From positions 1-64,000 of the forward strand of contig JBJEQP010000024.1 in NCBI GenBank assembly GCA_051881815.1: a stretch of DNA of 64,000 nucleotides, given 5' to 3'. This DNA is from UMGS363 sp051881815. GTDB taxonomy: Bacteria; Bacillota; Clostridia; Oscillospirales; Ruminococcaceae. Within the stretch, counting starts at the first letter, position 1. Each line of letters begins with the position of its first letter. The position numbers were made by a program, and so were the translations under genes. Shown here piece after piece: positions 24,738-33,528 of the stretch. Under the pieces are notes generated by a model that searched no databases, was not told the DNA's origin, and was given only the letters and a program-made list of their open reading frames with translations.

Positions 24738-27700
24738 TTATTGGCTGACATACTCTACCGTTATTTCTTCATCACCGTATATCGTCCATGAATCCGGATC
24801 AATAACGGTATCGCCGCTCTTAAACACAATATCATAACCGCTTCGTGTAAGATTTACCTTATTGATCGCGGCACTGAGATTTTCGCCGCCGCGGATCTCT
24901 GCAGTTGCCAATGTAACGCCGCCTTCAACAAAGGTTACCGTATATTTACGAACATAAACTGCAACAAATTTGAAGTTTGTTTCTCCATAATAATAATCGT
25001 ACAGTCTGTTGCCGCCTGTTAATGTAACGGTTCCGCCCTTGGCAAGCGGAGCAGTACCGGAATCGTACTCATAATAGTCGCTATATGTACTATCCGTTAT
25101 GTCAGTGCAGCCTTCCTTATAGCTTGAATCTGCATATCCGCCGGAAGTAACAGCTCCCCATCCAACAAACTCAAAGCCGGCATGGTCTGCGGCTGCTGGC
25201 GGAAGTGTTATAGTATCACCGAGCTTTGCAAGATAATGACAGATCTCTCCGTCGGCATCGGTTATCTTTACTTCCACAACATTAGCATATTCTTCATAAG
25301 CAACAGAAATAACTGTATTATCTGTGATAGGGTCGGTAGGCTGTGACCAGTTCAGAAGATAGTAATCGTAAGTACCGTCACTATCCGTGTCCAGCACTGT
25401 CGGAAGAGATACTGCCGGAGGCACCTCTCCATAAGGCACATCCTCCTGACTGTCAATCACCACAGTTGGATCGGCGCTAAGCACATAAGTTACTTTAAAC
25501 ATACCTATAGTGTACTCCGCTTCGACAGTTATATTGCCTGTGATAACTGTCGATGCAGTGAATTCGGAACCGTTGTACATCCACTTGCCTGTATATCCCG
25601 TCTTATCGGGTACTGTAGGGAGTGTGGTTACTGTCTGACCGTATGCAGCTGTCTGTGTGCTTACGGTAGTTCCATCCGCCTTGAAGGTTACTGTGTATTC
25701 AATTGCGGTGTATTCGGCTTCGACTGTTATATTGCCTGTGATTACTGTCAATGCGGTGAATTCGGAACCGTTGTACATCCACTTGCCTGTATATCCCGTC
25801 TTGTCGGGTACGGTAGGAAGTGTGGTTACTGTCTGACCGTATGCAGCTGTCTGTGTGCTTACGGTAGTTCCATCCGCCTTGAAGGTTACGGTATATTCAA
25901 TTGCGGTATATTCGGCTTCGACCGTTATATTGCCTGTGATTACTGTCGATGCGGTGAATTCGGAACCGTTGTACATCCACTTGCCCGTATATCCCGTCTT
26001 ATCGGGTACGGTAGGAAGTGTGGTTACGGTCTGACTGTATGCAGCTGTCCGTGTGCTTACGGTAGTTCCATCCGCCTTGAAGGTTACGGTATATTCAATT
26101 GCGGTATATTCGGCTTCGACCGTTATATTGCCTGTGATTACTGTCGATGCAGTGAATTCGGCACCGTTGTACATCCACTTGCCCGTATATCCCGTCTTTC
26201 CCGGTACATCGGGAATGTCTGTCACTGTCGTACCATAAGCAGCTGTCCTTGTTGTCATAATGCTATCATTGTTAGCTGTGAATGTTACTGTGTATTCAAT
26301 TGCGGTGTATTCGGCTTCGACGGTTATATTGCCTGTGATTACTGTCGATGTGGTGAATTCGGAACCGTTGTACATCCACTTGCCTGTATATCCCGTCTTT
26401 CCCGGTACATCGGGAATGTCTGTCACCGTCGTACCATAAGCAGCTGTCCTTGTTGTCATAATGCTATCATTGTTAGCTATGAATGTTACTGTATATTCAT
26501 TTGCGGTATATTCAGCTTCGACCGTTATATTGCCTGTGATTACTGTCGATGCAGTGAATTCGGAACCGTTGTACATCCACTTGCCCGTATATCCCGTCTT
26601 ATCGGGTACGGTAGGAAGCGTGGCTACGGTCTGACCGTATGCAGCTGTCTGGGTGCTTACGGTAGTTCCATCCGCCTTGAAGGTTACTGTGTATTCAATT
26701 GCGGTGTATTCGGCTTCGACAGTTATATTGCCTGTAATTACTGTCGATGCAGTGAATTCGGAACCGTTGTACATCCACTTGCCCGTATATCCCGTCTTAT
26801 CGGGTACGGTAGGAAGTGTGGTTACTGTCTGACCGTATGCAGCTGTCCGTGTGCTTACGGTAGTTCCATCCGCCTTGAAGGTTACTGTATATTCAATTGC
26901 CGTGTATTCGGCTTCGACGGTTATATTGCCTGTGATAACTGTCGATGCAGTGAATTCTGCACCGTTGTACATCCACTTGCCTGTATATCCCGTCTTATCG
27001 GGTACGGTAGGAAGTGTGGCTACTGTCTGACCGTATGCAGCTGTCTGTGTGCTTACGGTAGTTCCATCTGCCTTGAAGGTAACTGTGTATTCTGTCAGCG
27101 TGTACTCCGCATCAACTATCATATTACCGGTGACAACAGTTTCCTCTGTAAATTCTGCGCCATTGTATGTCCACTTACCCGTATATCCTGTTTTCGCGGG
27201 AACAATAGGCAGTTCAAGTACCGTTGAGCCATACGCCACGGTCTTTGTGCTTATTACATTACTTCCCGACTTGAATACAACTGTATATTCAATTGGGGTA
27301 TATTCTGCCACAACGAGTGTATTTCCCGTGATAACCGTTTCAGACGTGAACTCTGCACCGTTGTACTTCCACTTGCCTGTGTGTCCTTCCTTTTCAGGAA
27401 CATCGGGGATATTGGCTACTGTACCGCCTTTATCGACCACCACAGTATAAATAGTTATACCGTCTTTTAAAAATGATACCTTAAATGATTTGATCTCTGC
27501 AGGAGTTGTAGTTGTTTCGGGGTTCGTAATGATCCATGTTGTGGGAACGGTAGTTGTTCCCGTCGGTGGGATTGTGACTGTTTCAATTGTTGGGACCGTA
27601 GTTGTTTTTGTTGTAGGAGCCGTGGTAGTTTTCGTTGTCGGAACTGTGGTTGTTTTCGGTTTTGGAACAGTAGTCGTTTTAGTTGTTGGAACCGTAGTTG

Positions 27701-28823
27701 TTTTCGTTTCGGGAACTGTGGTCGTTTTCGTTGTTGGAGCTGTTGTTGTTTTCGTTGTTGGAACCGCAGTAGTTTTCGCTTTGGGAACTGTAGTCGTTTT
27801 CGTTGTTGGAACTGTGGTAACTTCCGTTTCAGGAACCGTAGTCGTTTCCGTTGTTGGAACTGTGGTCACTTCCGTTTCAGGAACCGTTGTCGTTTCCGTT
27901 GTTGAAACTGTGGTCACTTCCGTTTCAGGAACCGTTGTCGTTACCGTTGTGGTAGAAACAGACACATCACCCAAATCTCCCCTAAGCTTCCTGATAATGT
28001 ACTCGCTCAGCACCATAGTACGGTCATCATTTGAACGCAGGGCATATTCCTTTATGACATTGGAAATATACTCATATACAATATTTCTGACAGGATCTTC
28101 ACCATCGGGAACTTCAACAAACACACCCGGCTCGAGCTCATATACAAAGAACGATGTACCGTCCACCTCGGCAGGATTTCCCGTTTCGGAATTAGGCACT
28201 GTCCTTATGACAACACCATTATCCTCTGTCACCATTACGCTCTTGCCGGTAGGATTTCCCTCGGAATCAAGAAGCATTACCTCCACCTTGCCGTGGAAAG
28301 TATTCGTCCTTATGTTATAGCTGCCGTCCTCGTTTTGTTCCACCGATACCATGAAGCTGGTACCTCTGACCGCCATAGTTGCCTTGGGAGTAGATATCTC
28401 ATAGCTTGAATTTGCCGAAAGTGATGTAGTCAGCTCATTTAGTATAGTACCCTCTTTCAGATTGATAGACGTTCTGCTGTCGGCACGAGTACCCTCCGCC
28501 ACAAGCTCCAGCACTGTACCTTCGTCAAGGAGCACATACTTGTCGCCGTCCATTGATACTCGCATAACACTTCCATCACAGACAGTAAGCATATCGCCGC
28601 TTTCCAGATTCATACCCACATAAGCGTCAATATCTCCCGTACCCTGACGTGTTACAATGGCAGAGCCCGTCAACTCAAAAACCTTCAGTACACGGTATGT
28701 ATCCGCCTTCGATGCGTTCACCAACACTACAGCAGTAATTCCGCCCGCGATAGATATTACCGCGCACAAAACAATTATCTTAACCTTCATTGACATTGTT
28801 GTCAGAAGCGTCTTTACACCCAT
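24738..28823 (-). CDS. Giant surface protein: FecR domain, Thr/Pro linker, InlB-type repeats
   Basis: A 1361-residue protein. Residues about 12-35 form a signal-anchor membrane segment. A FecR-like domain follows (about 40-215, including STPKATMAVRGTSFMVSV). Next is a linker of about 140 residues made of TTVPETEV/TTVPTTK units. Ten tandem units of about 66 residues follow, each of the type EYTVTFKADGTTVST, then GYTGKWMYNG, then VITGNITVEAEYT; this is the Listeria-Bacteroides (InlB B-repeat) fold. Two divergent repeats close the protein. There is no LPXTG or dockerin, so attachment is probably through the N-terminal segment. It probably acts as an extracellular stalk or adhesin. Expression is headed by a c-di-GMP riboswitch. 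Confidence 0.85.
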   Translation of the reverse strand: MGVKTLLTTMSMKVKIIVLCAVISIAGGITAVVLVNASKADTYRVLKVFELTGSAIVTRQGTGDIDAYVGMNLESGDMLTVCDGSVMRVSMDGDKYVLLDEGTVLELVAEGTRADSRTSINLKEGTILNELTTSLSANSSYEISTPKATMAVRGTSFMVSVEQNEDGSYNIRTNTFHGKVEVMLLDSEGNPTGKSVMVTEDNGVVIRTVPNSETGNPAEVDGTSFFVYELEPGVFVEVPDGEDPVRNIVYEYISNVIKEYALRSNDDRTMVLSEYIIRKLRGDLGDVSVSTTTVTTTVPETEVTTVSTTETTTVPETEVTTVPTTETTTVPETEVTTVPTTKTTTVPKAKTTAVPTTKTTTAPTTKTTTVPETKTTTVPTTKTTTVPKPKTTTVPTTKTTTAPTTKTTTVPTIETVTIPPTGTTTVPTTWIITNPETTTTPAEIKSFKVSFLKDGITIYTVVVDKGGTVANIPDVPEKEGHTGKWKYNGAEFTSETVITGNTLVVAEYTPIEYTVVFKSGSNVISTKTVAYGSTVLELPIVPAKTGYTGKWTYNGAEFTEETVVTGNMIVDAEYTLTEYTVTFKADGTTVSTQTAAYGQTVATLPTVPDKTGYTGKWMYNGAEFTASTVITGNITVEAEYTAIEYTVTFKADGTTVSTRTAAYGQTVTTLPTVPDKTGYTGKWMYNGSEFTASTVITGNITVEAEYTAIEYTVTFKADGTTVSTQTAAYGQTVATLPTVPDKTGYTGKWMYNGSEFTASTVITGNITVEAEYTANEYTVTFIANNDSIMTTRTAAYGTTVTDIPDVPGKTGYTGKWMYNGSEFTTSTVITGNITVEAEYTAIEYTVTFTANNDSIMTTRTAAYGTTVTDIPDVPGKTGYTGKWMYNGAEFTASTVITGNITVEAEYTAIEYTVTFKADGTTVSTRTAAYSQTVTTLPTVPDKTGYTGKWMYNGSEFTASTVITGNITVEAEYTAIEYTVTFKADGTTVSTQTAAYGQTVTTLPTVPDKTGYTGKWMYNGSEFTALTVITGNITVEAEYTAIEYTVTFKADGTTVSTQTAAYGQTVTTLPTVPDKTGYTGKWMYNGSEFTASTVITGNITVEAEYTIGMFKVTYVLSADPTVVIDSQEDVPYGEVPPAVSLPTVLDTDSDGTYDYYLLNWSQPTDPITDNTVISVAYEEYANVVEVKITDADGEICHYLAKLGDTITLPPAAADHAGFEFVGWGAVTSGGYADSSYKEGCTDITDSTYSDYYEYDSGTAPLAKGGTVTLTGGNRLYDYYYGETNFKFVAVYVRKYTVTFVEGGVTLATAEIRGGENLSAAINKVNLTRSGYDIVFKSGDTVIDPDSWTIYGDEEITVEYVSQ
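25505..27490 (-). repeat. Tandem array of ten ~198-bp InlB-repeat units (coding)
   Basis: Ten units of about 66 codons lie in one frame. Inner units are nearly identical at DNA level. Two neighbouring units carry the variant ANNDSIMTT in place of ADGTTVST, and outer units are more diverged. This pattern points to unit duplication and homogenisation by recombination within the array. Confidence 0.9.
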
Positions 28824-28844
28824 ATCGTCATCAACCTTTCAAGG

Positions 28845-28918
28845 CAAAAATAAAAGGAGTATGCGACCGTGCCGCATAATAAGGATACCTTACAAATGCA
28901 ACCCGACCGCCATACTCC
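28845..28918 (-). terminator. Riboswitch expression platform (intrinsic terminator)
   Basis: On the minus strand GGAGTATG (from 28918 leftward) pairs with CATACTCC (28856-28863), followed by TTTTATTTTT just before the ribosome site of the surface-protein gene. The first arm also belongs to the P3 stem of the c-di-GMP aptamer, so the two folds are mutually exclusive. Confidence 0.7.
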
Positions 28919-28988
28919 GTAATGTACAAAGTTTAGGCTCGTGCTTTGCGTCACCGACTTTCATCGGTTTTGCCATTAAATTCATTAC
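28890..28988 (-). ncRNA. c-di-GMP-I (GEMM) riboswitch aptamer
   Basis: Read on the minus strand, the conserved GEMM-I blocks appear in order: GGCAAAACC, a stem closed by a GAAA tetraloop (CCGAT-GAAA-GTCGG), GACGCAAAGC, GCCTAAA (tetraloop receptor side), a P3 arm ACTTTGT pairing with ACGGAGT, and GGCGGTCGGGTTGC. It lies between a good promoter and the surface-protein ATG, in the same orientation. Because the terminator needs P3's 3' strand, ligand binding should favour read-through (ON switch); that direction is inference. Confidence 0.88.
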
Positions 28989-28992
28989 TCGT

Positions 28993-29021
28993 ATTATAGC
29001 ACATTTTATGTAAGGTTGCAA
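28993..29021 (-). promoter_or_regulatory. Promoter of the riboswitch/surface-protein transcript
   Basis: On the minus strand TTGCAA (29016-29021), 17-base spacer, TATAAT (28993-28998), immediately before the aptamer. Confidence 0.7.
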
Positions 29022-29118
29022 TAGTTTTTTAATAATTTTGTAAAATTAGCTATATGTCACAATTTTTTGCAATATTTTAGCAACAAATATTACAATGCCA
29101 AAGCGTTGCATTACCTCG

Positions 29119-29913
29119 TTAAAGCGTATTTCCCCGTAAATCGACACCAAGTTCAAGAAGATACTCCGCCGAGCGCTTCTGATTTTCAAGGGACGAAGTT
29201 TCGATAAGCGCTGTATCCGCGCGGCAAAGACAGCTATCGTAGCTTTGCTTGAAAGCCTGCCAGTTGATCTGCCCGTCGCCCACAGCAAGATGCAGGTCAT
29301 TTTTCAGATCGTTGTCATTTATATGCAGATGCCTTATATAAGGTGAAAGCTCCGTGATCCAACTGTTGATGTCCGAACCGTAAATGACAGCGTGAGCATA
29401 GTCCAGACAAACGCCAAAGTTGGGCACATCCGTCATACGTTTCGCCAGAGCCGACAGCATAAAAGGCGATGAATCAAACATATTCTCCATGTAAACATTT
29501 ATATCGGGATATTGAGGAAGAATGCTGCGCCAGAATGACTCGTTCTTATTGAGCCAGCCGTTGATATAAAAATCCGCAGTAAGCGCAGGAGTGTGGTTCG
29601 TGTGAAAAACGACCCCCTTTACCCCAAGGCTGCGGGCAAAGTCAAGGCTTGTGCGTATTCTGTCCTCGGAAACCCGGCGTATGAGCTTATCCTCGCTGAA
29701 TATGAGCACATCAAAGAACGCACCGTGCATTGTACAGCAATCGGGCAGCTCATGCGCCTTATAGCGGCTGATAATCTCATCGGCAAGCTTTTTGTCGTCC
29801 ATTATATCGGGTATGAAAAAGTCGTTATACTCAAAGCCAAGACCGTATTTTTCGGCAAGCTCAAGGCTTTTGTCAAGCTCGTCCAACCGCGGTATTATCA
29901 GAAATCTGCTCAT
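29119..29913 (-). CDS. Sugar phosphate isomerase/epimerase-like TIM barrel protein
   Basis: A protein of about 264 residues of the xylose isomerase-like TIM barrel (AP endonuclease 2) superfamily. Metal-ligand patterns are visible: CTMHGAFF, VVFHTNHT, VYMENMF, CLDYAHA, HLHINDND and ALIETSS. The exact reaction cannot be read from sequence. The start at 29913 is chosen because AAAGGAG lies seven bases upstream; an ATG at 29919 is too close. The start lies within the 3' end of the adenylate cyclase gene, overlapping it by about 41 bases, so the two are co-transcribed. A second TIM barrel of this superfamily is at 59580. Confidence 0.75.
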   Translation of the reverse strand: MSRFLIIPRLDELDKSLELAEKYGLGFEYNDFFIPDIMDDKKLADEIISRYKAHELPDCCTMHGAFFDVLIFSEDKLIRRVSEDRIRTSLDFARSLGVKGVVFHTNHTPALTADFYINGWLNKNESFWRSILPQYPDINVYMENMFDSSPFMLSALAKRMTDVPNFGVCLDYAHAVIYGSDINSWITELSPYIRHLHINDNDLKNDLHLAVGDGQINWQAFKQSYDSCLCRADTALIETSSLENQKRSAEYLLELGVDLRGNTL

Positions 29914-31708
29914 CTTCATACTCCTTTACTTCTTCCGCGATACCCGTCAGCGAGTATACGAATACTCCTTTTGACTTGCCCTTCAGCGGTATCTCACCGA
30001 TAGGCTCGACCGTTACCCTGTCCTTGACCTGCTCATATACATTTTCGCTGATGAGTACCTGACCCCTTTTTGCATTGGATTCAAGACGCGCCGCCGTATT
30101 TACCGTATCTCCGATGGCGGTATAATCCATACGGAAGTCACAGCCGATATTTCCCACTACCGCAGGGCCGCAGTTAACTCCCACACCAAAGCTGACCGAT
30201 TTGCCGTACCGTTCAAGGAACTTGCTTTCGATAGCATTTCCACCGCTTACAATATCCCATGCGGTCTTGACGGCACGATAAACATAATCATCAAGGTCGA
30301 ATGGCGCATTGAATACAGCCATAGTCGCGTCACCTATGAATTTATCCAGCGTGCCGCCATTGGCAAAAATAGCATTTGTGGTAAGGTTAAGATAGCTGTT
30401 GAGAATATCCACCACCTGCTCAGGCTCAAGGCTTTCAGACATAGGCGTAAATCCGCGAATATCCACAAAAAGCACCGCAATATTACGGTTTTCTCCGCCA
30501 AGACGGATATGATATCCACCCTTTTTGGCTATCTCCTCAACGACCTGCGGAGCAACATACTTTTTAAAAGCGTCCGTTATCTTCTTCTTTTCGATATTCT
30601 CCTCAACATACTTCCTGATAAGGTTTATAAGGTAGCAGACAAGCACACCCAGCGCAAGGTAGATAAGGGGGAATGATGTACCTGCACTGTTCAGCGCAGT
30701 AAATACAAAAATACTTCCTGCAATAAGCACGATCGTCAGAGGCGTCGAGAATTTCAGCTTCAGCTTTTTTGTAAATATGTACGCAAGGCAGGAAAATGCA
30801 GCCGTAATAAGCGCAGCCGCCCACCTTGGTGCAGGCACGGAGCTTTTGCCATCCAGCAGACCCTGTATGATATTTGCGTGTATCTCCACACCGTACATCT
30901 GATCGGCGCTGTTGGGCACGGAGAACTGATCCTGCAGTCCCGATGCATAAGCGCCTATGAGTACAACACAGTCCTTAAAAATTTTCGTATCAACGGAGCC
31001 ATCCAGCACCGCGCTCAATGGTATATGCTCATAATCGCAGGGGCGTCCTGCGTAATTTATCCACATACGTCCGTTTTCATCCAGACGCGGCATTTCCTGT
31101 GAACTTCCCATTCTTTCGCAATATACAGAGTATATTTTTTCGGCAAATGCAGGGTATGTACCGCCATTGTATTCAACAGTAAGCATAGCAGAGCGCACGA
31201 TACCGTCATCATCGGGGACGGCGTTGACAAAACCCGTGTAAGCACAGTCGCTGATAATGGGCTCTTCAATGTCCGCAATGTTAAGGTGGTCTATGTAAGG
31301 CTTGCCGTTTTCGTCAACACAATACGCAGTGGTATAGTTTATGTAGGAGCCGGAAACCACTCTGCCGCTTTGGATGCAGGCAGCTTTCAGAGCTTCATCG
31401 CCCTCGCTGTCCATTTCTCCGAACACCATTATATCCATACCAATGACCGCAGGCATATCCCCAAGCTTGTTGATAACGTCGGCATAAACTCCCCTTGACC
31501 ATGTGCCGAAAGCGCCGACTTCCCTTAATGTTTCATCATCAATAGCGATTATTTTTATTTTGTTATTGATACCGCGCGGCTGCTGATACAGCTTATCCCT
31601 CATAAGACTGTCAAAAGAATAAAAGACATCATAAAAGGATATGAGAAACGCCAATAAAAATACCGCCGCCGACTCGGCTATATCTGTCCATACCGAATGT
31701 TTTTTCAT
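29873..31708 (-). CDS. CHASE2-domain class III adenylate cyclase
   Basis: A 611-residue membrane signalling enzyme. An N-terminal membrane segment and an extracellular CHASE2 domain (IIAIDDETLREVG) are followed by three hydrophobic segments near residues 295-370. The C-terminal class III cyclase domain shows VDIRGFTPMSE, DKFIGDATMAVF and IGDTVNTAARLES. It should make cAMP (or cGMP) in response to an external signal. CHASE2 cyclases are often found next to FecR-domain proteins, as here. Start: GGGGGA lies about eight bases upstream. Confidence 0.88.
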   Translation of the reverse strand: MKKHSVWTDIAESAAVFLLAFLISFYDVFYSFDSLMRDKLYQQPRGINNKIKIIAIDDETLREVGAFGTWSRGVYADVINKLGDMPAVIGMDIMVFGEMDSEGDEALKAACIQSGRVVSGSYINYTTAYCVDENGKPYIDHLNIADIEEPIISDCAYTGFVNAVPDDDGIVRSAMLTVEYNGGTYPAFAEKIYSVYCERMGSSQEMPRLDENGRMWINYAGRPCDYEHIPLSAVLDGSVDTKIFKDCVVLIGAYASGLQDQFSVPNSADQMYGVEIHANIIQGLLDGKSSVPAPRWAAALITAAFSCLAYIFTKKLKLKFSTPLTIVLIAGSIFVFTALNSAGTSFPLIYLALGVLVCYLINLIRKYVEENIEKKKITDAFKKYVAPQVVEEIAKKGGYHIRLGGENRNIAVLFVDIRGFTPMSESLEPEQVVDILNSYLNLTTNAIFANGGTLDKFIGDATMAVFNAPFDLDDYVYRAVKTAWDIVSGGNAIESKFLERYGKSVSFGVGVNCGPAVVGNIGCDFRMDYTAIGDTVNTAARLESNAKRGQVLISENVYEQVKDRVTVEPIGEIPLKGKSKGVFVYSLTGIAEEVKEYEDEQISDNTAVGRA

Positions 31709-31737
31709 AATTTATCCCCCATGCACTTATTTATATA

Positions 31738-31766
31738 ATTATATCACATTTAATTGCATTTGTCAC
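31738..31766 (-). promoter_or_regulatory. Promoter of adenylate cyclase gene
   Basis: On the minus strand GTGACA (31761-31766), 17-base spacer, TATAAT (31738-31743), about 30 bases before the start codon. Confidence 0.55.
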
Positions 31767-31851
31767 TATTTTTTTATATTTAAAAAAAGTTTTTTAAAAT
31801 ACTATTTACACAAGCACAAAAATATGATATAATTAAAAAAATAAAATGTAC

Positions 31852-32152
31852 TATAGCAAGACATAAAATCAGACTGATAAAAGGAAACGGGGGCAAAGCT
31901 TAAAGAGTTAGGAAAAAGCTGATTAAAGCGAAGCGTTCGTTTCGCCGTTTTGAGAAATGTACGAGTTTCCGTCTTTAATGTCATTCTGACATAGACATTT
32001 TGAAAAACGGATGAAACGTATTTGCCGCAGCAATATCAGCGTTTCCTTAGGAACGGATCCGCAGGCAGGCTTGACGCCTGTCAAGGGTGAGTGACAACAC
32101 TATTCAAGCTTTGAACCGCCGAACTTGTCAGGATATTTTGGGGATTGCTATA
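31852..32152. repeat. Family C palindromic element, copy C2, interrupted by A2
   Basis: It runs from TATAGCAAGACATA to GGATTGCTATA. Without the inserted A2 element and one TTA it is about 162 bp and matches copy C1 (48345-48507, opposite orientation). The TATA ends would fit insertion at a TA dinucleotide. It fills most of the gene-free stretch before the second GGDEF gene. Confidence 0.7.
31911..32046. repeat. Family A element, copy A2, inserted in C2
   Basis: 136 bp, starting GGAAAAAGCTGATT and ending ATATCAGCGTTTCC, flanked by TTA on each side. The uninterrupted family C copy reads GAGTTAGGAACG where this one reads GAGTTA-element-TTAGGAACG. It carries extra sequence near its right end (GCCGCAGCAATATCAG) that also occurs in the hairpin at 57626-57664. 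Confidence 0.8.
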
Positions 32153-32178
32153 TATGCTGATGAAAGGATGCTGCGGAT

Positions 32179-33207
32179 ATGGAAACAAAAACAGCCTCGG
32201 AAGTTTTACTTGATAGGATATTCAATATAACTCAGGAGCTGTATACCGAAATGTCAAAGGACGACAGCAATGCGGAGGACGACCACAAGGTTATCTACAG
32301 ACTGCTTACCGACCTTGGCAGGACATTGGTGAATGCTGACAGAGCCAGCTTCTGGAAGTGGGATAAACGCAATCACACCCTCTGGACCACCGCAGCTGTT
32401 GGCGCAGGAAGAATAACTATCCCCGAGGGAACGGGACTTGTGGGAAAAGCTCTTGCCGAAAAACGTGCTATTGTCACCAATGATCCATACAATTGTCCCG
32501 ATTTCAACTCTGATGTCGATAAGAAAACAGGTTATGTGACAAGGTCTATCCTTGTTATGCCCATTTCCAACTGCAAAGGTGAGTTTATCGGAGCATATCA
32601 GGCAATAAACAAGCTGGATGAGGATGGATTCGATCTGGAGGAGGACGTAAGACGTCTTTCCCTGGCGGCTTTCATCTGCGGTATCACGTTGGAATCGGAC
32701 AGCTTCCTTGACGATTCACGCCACGATAAGCTTACCGAGTTGAAAAACCGCATGGGCTTTTACAGCGATTACAGCAAAAATTATGAAAAGCTGCTTATGG
32801 ACACGGAAAAAACGTGCAGCGTTTCTCTTTTTATCTGCGATATTGACCATTTCAAGCGCATAAATGATACATACGGACACAATGCAGGAGATGCTGTTCT
32901 CCGCCACGTCGCAGATATCTTCCGCAAAAACTGCCGTATCTGCGACGGCGTTTACCGCTGGGGCGGCGAGGAGTTTATCGTTATTCTCCCCGATACCGAT
33001 CTTGAAAAAGCGGCAGAGGCTGCAGAACGTCTGCGAGTTTGCATAATGGATTCCGTATGTCGCTACGAGGATCTGGAAATAAAGATCACAATGAGCTTTG
33101 GCGTTACAAGCATTGACCCGATATTCTCCATTGAGGAAAACATCAAACACGCCGACGATAAGCTTTATACCGCAAAGGAAAGCGGCAGAAACCGTGTTAT
33201 TCTTTAA
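32179..33207 (+). CDS. Cytosolic GAF-GGDEF diguanylate cyclase
   Basis: A 342-residue protein without membrane segments. The N-terminal half is a GAF sensor domain (about residues 15-175, with ASFWKWDK, GKALAEKRAIV and PISNCKGEFIGAYQAINK). A GGDEF domain follows, with the active motif GGEEF (YRWGGEEFIVIL). An RxxD (RICD) stands exactly five residues before GGEEF, so product inhibition at the I-site is expected, unlike the enzyme at 23091. A small effector bound by the GAF domain probably sets its activity. AAAGGA lies about 11 bases upstream. Confidence 0.88.
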   Translation: METKTASEVLLDRIFNITQELYTEMSKDDSNAEDDHKVIYRLLTDLGRTLVNADRASFWKWDKRNHTLWTTAAVGAGRITIPEGTGLVGKALAEKRAIVTNDPYNCPDFNSDVDKKTGYVTRSILVMPISNCKGEFIGAYQAINKLDEDGFDLEEDVRRLSLAAFICGITLESDSFLDDSRHDKLTELKNRMGFYSDYSKNYEKLLMDTEKTCSVSLFICDIDHFKRINDTYGHNAGDAVLRHVADIFRKNCRICDGVYRWGGEEFIVILPDTDLEKAAEAAERLRVCIMDSVCRYEDLEIKITMSFGVTSIDPIFSIEENIKHADDKLYTAKESGRNRVIL

Positions 33208-33214
33208 TCAACAT

Positions 33215-33246
33215 GAAAGGTACATTTTAATGTACCTTTCTTTATG
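33215..33246 (+). terminator. Intrinsic terminator after GAF-GGDEF gene
   Basis: GAAAGGTACATT pairs with AATGTACCTTTC, followed by TTT. The rest of the gap up to 33528 holds only a degenerate family A element and no clear gene. Confidence 0.75.
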
Positions 33247-33363
33247 TAATACTATATAAATGTAAGGGGTTCTCAAAAAACCGATATTAATACTTCGTAT
33301 TGCTCGCAAATTTTCGTCAGTGACTATTCACAGCTTCAAGGCAACAAACCGCAGTCAATACTA

Positions 33364-33445
33364 AGGAAACGCTGATAGATCAGCTTATTCTTATGTATTA
33401 CAAGGTAAGTAAACGCTTCATTTATTAAATATAATCAGCGTTTAC
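33364..33445. repeat. Degenerate family A element (A5)
   Basis: It begins TAA-GGAAACGCTGAT and ends AATCAGCGTTTACT, but the interior is unlike other copies and the right flank has lost the TAA. Probably an old copy. Confidence 0.45.
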
Positions 33446-33528
33446 TTTGTTAACGCAGAAGATGAGCAAAGTCATAGAAAATTTACCGAGAAGGAGGTTT
33501 TTAGAGGTTCCCATAAGGTAAAAGATTT

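Noticed and set aside
25505..27490. Regular repeats that might suggest a CRISPR array
   Set aside because: The units are about 198 bp, contiguous and in frame within one coding sequence, with no spacers and no cas genes nearby.
27490..28320. Plus-strand open frame with Val-rich repeats
   Set aside because: It is the mirror of the Thr/Pro linker of the surface protein; the repeats are explained by that linker.
32000..32178. Possible second riboswitch before the GAF-GGDEF gene
   Set aside because: The structured sequence there is fully explained by the C2/A2 mobile elements and shows none of the GEMM blocks.
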